Source: CAWFLT01 sp963816795 (GTDB lineage: Bacteria; Acidobacteriota; Vicinamibacteria; Vicinamibacterales; SCN-69-37). Taken from it: a DNA stretch of 62,972 nt. The position numbers and the translations under genes are program-made. The stretch spans positions 1-62,972 of the forward strand of contig CAWFLT010000018.1 in NCBI GenBank assembly GCA_963816795.1, in the 5' to 3' direction. This document shows, piece by piece, positions 60,429 through 62,972 of the stretch (positions within the stretch are counted from its first letter, which is position 1; each line of letters opens with the position of its first letter). A model generated the notes under the pieces. It was not told where the DNA came from. It ran no database searches and worked only from the letters and a program-made list of their open reading frames with translations.

Positions 60429-60983
60429 ATGCGACGCGTTCGCTATCAGGTGGCCATGAGCCTCGATGGCTATATCGCCGGGCCCAATGGTGAGGCGGAC
60501 TGGATCGTCATCGATCCCGATCTCGATTTCGCCGCCCTCTTCGCCCAGTTCGACACGCTCGTGATGGGGCGCAAGACGTTCGAAAGCACGCAGGCGATGG
60601 GTGGCGGGCCGTCCTCCGGCATGTCCGTCGTCGTCGTGTCGCGCACGATGTCGCCGGCAGCGCATCCAAAGATCCGCATCATCGGGGCCGACCTCGCTCG
60701 AGACATCGCGGAACTCAAAGCGGCGGGTGGTAAAGACCTCTGGCTCTTCGGCGGCGGCAGCCTGTTCCGGAGCTTGCTCGAACTGCGCCTGGTGGACGGC
60801 GTCGAGGTGGCGGTCATCCCCGTGCTGCTCGGCGGCGGCGTCCCGCTGCTCCCGGTCCCGGCGGCGCGGGCAGGGCTGACATTGACGGGCCATCGGGTCT
60901 ATCCGAAAACGGGCACCGTGTTGCTCGAGTATGCGGTGAGCGACGAGACACCGCGAGGCCCGCGACGGAAGAAGGGGCGCTGA
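60429..60983 (+). CDS. RibD C-terminal/dihydrofolate reductase-like protein
   Basis: 184 residues. RibD_C fold: VAMSLDGYIAGPNGEADWIV, DTLVMGRKTFE, VVSRT and the nucleotide site DLWLFGGGSLFRSLLE. These reductases use NADPH; the stand-alone ones have unknown substrates. GGGAGG precedes ATG 60429 by seven bases. Its last codons (from 60951) are part of a 48-base sequence repeated downstream at 61067. Confidence 0.88.
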   Translation: MRRVRYQVAMSLDGYIAGPNGEADWIVIDPDLDFAALFAQFDTLVMGRKTFESTQAMGGGPSSGMSVVVVSRTMSPAAHPKIRIIGADLARDIAELKAAGGKDLWLFGGGSLFRSLLELRLVDGVEVAVIPVLLGGGVPLLPVPAARAGLTLTGHRVYPKTGTVLLEYAVSDETPRGPRRKKGR

Positions 60984-61130
60984 GCGACAGGCGAGCGAGA
61001 GCCATCAGCCGCCGCGTAGCGCAAAAGCGCGAAGCGGCAGGCGTCGGGGTGAGCCCCCGCGAGCCTACCGCGAGGCCCGCGACGGAAGGAGCGGCGCTGA
61101 GCGACAGGCGAGCGGGGGTGGGGCCCCCGC
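60951..61130. repeat. 48-base direct repeat after the RibD-like gene
   Basis: 60951-60998 and 61067-61114 are nearly identical, 116 bases apart. The first copy codes the C-terminus and stop of the RibD-like protein. The second runs into GGGGGTGGGGCCCCC (61112-61126), the same core as at 21167. Confidence 0.75.
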
Positions 61131-61187
61131 GAGCCACTAAGAAAAGACTAAGCTAGCGGTTCGGGGGCGCGCTCGCTGCCCGAGCCG

Positions 61188-62097
61188 ATGCACCCGCTCA
61201 CCCACCAACTGCCCCACGAAATCGTCGTCCCCGGATCGATCAGCAACCTGGGAGCGGGATTCGACACCCTGTCGGTGGCCATCGAGCTGTATCTGCGCGT
61301 TCGGATCTTGGAGATCCTGCCGGACGCGCCAGGCACGATTGCCACGACGTTCACGGGCGCGGCGCCGGACGGGGAGAATCGCATCGAAACGGCGTTCCTG
61401 GCGGCCGGCCGCGACGCCGCGCGCCCGGTCCCGGGCGTCCGCATCGAAGTCGAGACCGAAATTCCCGTGCGCGCAGGGCTCGGCAGCAGTGGCGCCGCCA
61501 CCGTCGCGGGGATGCGCATCTATGAGGCGCTCACGGCGCCACGTCCCGGCGAAGAGTGGCTGCCGCTCGCCCGCGAGATCGAAGGCCATCCCGACAACGT
61601 CGTCGCGGCGCTCTTCGGCGGCGTCACGCTCAGCTGCCAGCGCGACGATGGCGGGATCACGGCGCGAGCGTGGAACTGGCCGGACGACCTGGTGTTCGTC
61701 GTCGTGACACCGGAGGTGTCGCTCCAGACCGCATTCGCGCGACGCATCCTGCCATCAACGGTGCCTATGAGCGACGCAGTGTTCAACCTCCAGCGCGCGG
61801 TGTTGTTCGTGCACGCCCTCGACACGGCGCGATACGATGATCTGCGCGAGGCGATGCGCGACCGTTGGCATCAGCCGTACCGGGCGCCACACGTGCCGGG
61901 CCTCGCCGAGGCCCTCGCACTCGACGACCCGGCCCTGCTGGGCGTCTGTTGAGTGGCGCCGGGCCATCGGTCGCCGGCATTGCGACGCGCAAACAGAGCG
62001 CGGCCGCGGGGAGCTGCTCGGCAGCTTGTATCAGAGGCAGGGCATCCCGCACGCCATCCGGACGCTTGGCGCGCATCAACCGGTCGACCGCACGTAG
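61188..62097 (+). CDS. thrB: Homoserine kinase, one frameshift
   Basis: About 303 residues. GHMP kinase: VVPGSISNLGAGFDTLSVAI, ATP motif VRAGLGSSGAATVAGM, EGHPDNVVAALFGGVTLSC. A frame change near 61950 joins LLSGAGPSVAGIA (the C-terminal GHMP motif) and the end at 62097. Phosphorylates homoserine in threonine synthesis. Upstream of threonine synthase, 13 bases apart, so an operon. Confidence 0.9.
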
Positions 62098-62110
62098 TGA
62101 GCCACGACAT

Positions 62111-62972
62111 ATGAATTTCACGCTCCGCTGCCATCTCTGCCAGTCGGCCTTTCCTGCCGAAGCGCTCTGGGTCTGCCACAAGTGCCTCGGGCCGCTCGAA
62201 GTGACCTACGACTACGACGCGATCGCGCCGAAGATGTCGCGAGAGAGCGATCGAGCGCCGACCGCGCAACCTGTGGCGGTACCGCGAGTTGCTGCCGATT
62301 GCGGGCGAGCCGCGCACGGGCCTGTTTTCCGGCTTCACGCCGCTCGTTCGAGCCGATCGCCTCGCCGCCCGTCTCGGCGTGCGCGAGCTGTACGTCAAGG
62401 ACGACTCGGTCAATCACCCGACGTGCTCCTACAAAGATCGCGTCGTGTCGATCGCGGCCACGCGCGCGGTCGAGTTGGGCTTCTCCGTCTTCTCGTGCGC
62501 GTCCACCGGGAATCTGGCAGGTAGCGTCGCCTCGCATGCCGCACGGCTCGGATTGTCGTGCGTCGTCTTCATCCCGGACGATCTCGAGCTCGGCAAGGTC
62601 GCCGGCGCCAGCATCTATCGTCCGCGGATCGTCGCCGTCCGCGGCAACTACGACGACGTCAACCGCCTGTGCACGCAGGTGGCAGACACCTACGGCTGGG
62701 GATTCGCCAACATCAATCTCCGTGCCTACTACGCGGAGGGCGCCAGGACCTACGGCTTCGAGATTGCCGAACAGCTTGGCTGGCGATTCCCGCAGCACGT
62801 GGTCTCTCCGGTCGCCGGCGGCACGCTGCTGCCGCGCATCCTCAAGGCATTCGAGGAACTGCAGCGCGTCGGCCTGGTCGACGATCCGGTGCCCGCGATC
62901 TACGCAGCGCAGGCGGCGGGGTGTGCGCCGGTGGTGCGTGCGCTCGAGGCCGGCCTCGAGTTCCCTGAACCG
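62111..62972 (+). CDS. thrC: Threonine synthase, N-terminal part (cut by window end), frameshifted
   Basis: N-terminal zinc-ribbon CHLCQS...VCHKCLGPLEVTYDYD, then FTPLVRADRLAARLGVRELY and the PLP lysine in NHPTCSYKDRVVSIAA, CASTGNLAGSVASHAARLG and SPVAGGTLLPRILKAFEE. A frame change near 62250 is needed. About 287 of roughly 400 residues lie in the window. Converts phosphohomoserine to threonine. Confidence 0.92.

Overview
High-GC bacterial DNA that looks like an Acidobacteriota genome, probably of the Vicinamibacteria type. The evidence is two PadR-plus-ADOP permease modules, a VWFA protein of the acidobacterial TIGR03436 type, many Tat-exported sugar-isomerase-like or DUF proteins, secreted peptidases and TonB parts. 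No rRNA, tRNA, CRISPR array, integrase or transposase was found. About half of the protein genes are recognisable only by joining two or more reading frames. This pattern fits uncorrected indels in a long-read assembly better than decay, because household genes (ppc, thrB, thrC, ggt) are hit while their motifs stay intact.

Layout. 0-10 kb: ppc (very frameshifted), a secreted glucoamylase-family protein, a minus-strand ankyrin protein, a three-part aldo/keto reductase-kinase-HAD-like fusion, then a methyltransferase gene whose middle has been replaced by a 2.5 kb piece carrying the end of a TonB-dependent receptor and the beginning of a nucleotide pyrophosphatase. 10-16 kb: a Tat sugar isomerase-like protein, PadR/ADOP module 1 with twin operators, and two coupled Nif3-like genes of which the first has lost its predicted metal ligands. 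16-21 kb (minus): a ThuA-like protein, a VIT/vWA protein with its MerR regulator on a leaderless promoter, and a RES/Xre toxin-antitoxin pair. 21-31 kb: an amidohydrolase flanked by inverted repeats, an orphan ABC ATPase, gamma-glutamyltransferase, M1 peptidase, Gfo/Idh oxidoreductase, cyclophilin and small exported proteins. 31-40 kb (mostly minus): DUF2264, an S9 peptidase with a sequestered ribosome site, VWFA, a FxLYD-like membrane protein, an HTH-TonB fusion and a Tat-type amidase. 41-48 kb (minus): sugar isomerase, DUF1028, a CdiI-like immunity protein, GH28-like beta-helix, GT2 and an alpha/beta hydrolase. 48-55 kb: an FMN hydroxyacid oxidase, membrane protein plus PHP hydrolase, PadR/ADOP module 2, a compact Wzz and a dioxygenase-like protein. 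55-63 kb: mgtE, ppk1, a TetR/RibD-C divergent pair, thrB and the start of thrC.

The intergenic DNA is rich in short-period repeats (heptamers, nonamers, CACGGAG units and GTAG-GCGG hairpins), often set as inverted arms at convergent gene ends. The most unusual items are the split methyltransferase, the three-domain fusion, the divergent Nif3 pair, the leaderless regulator promoters and the repeat families.
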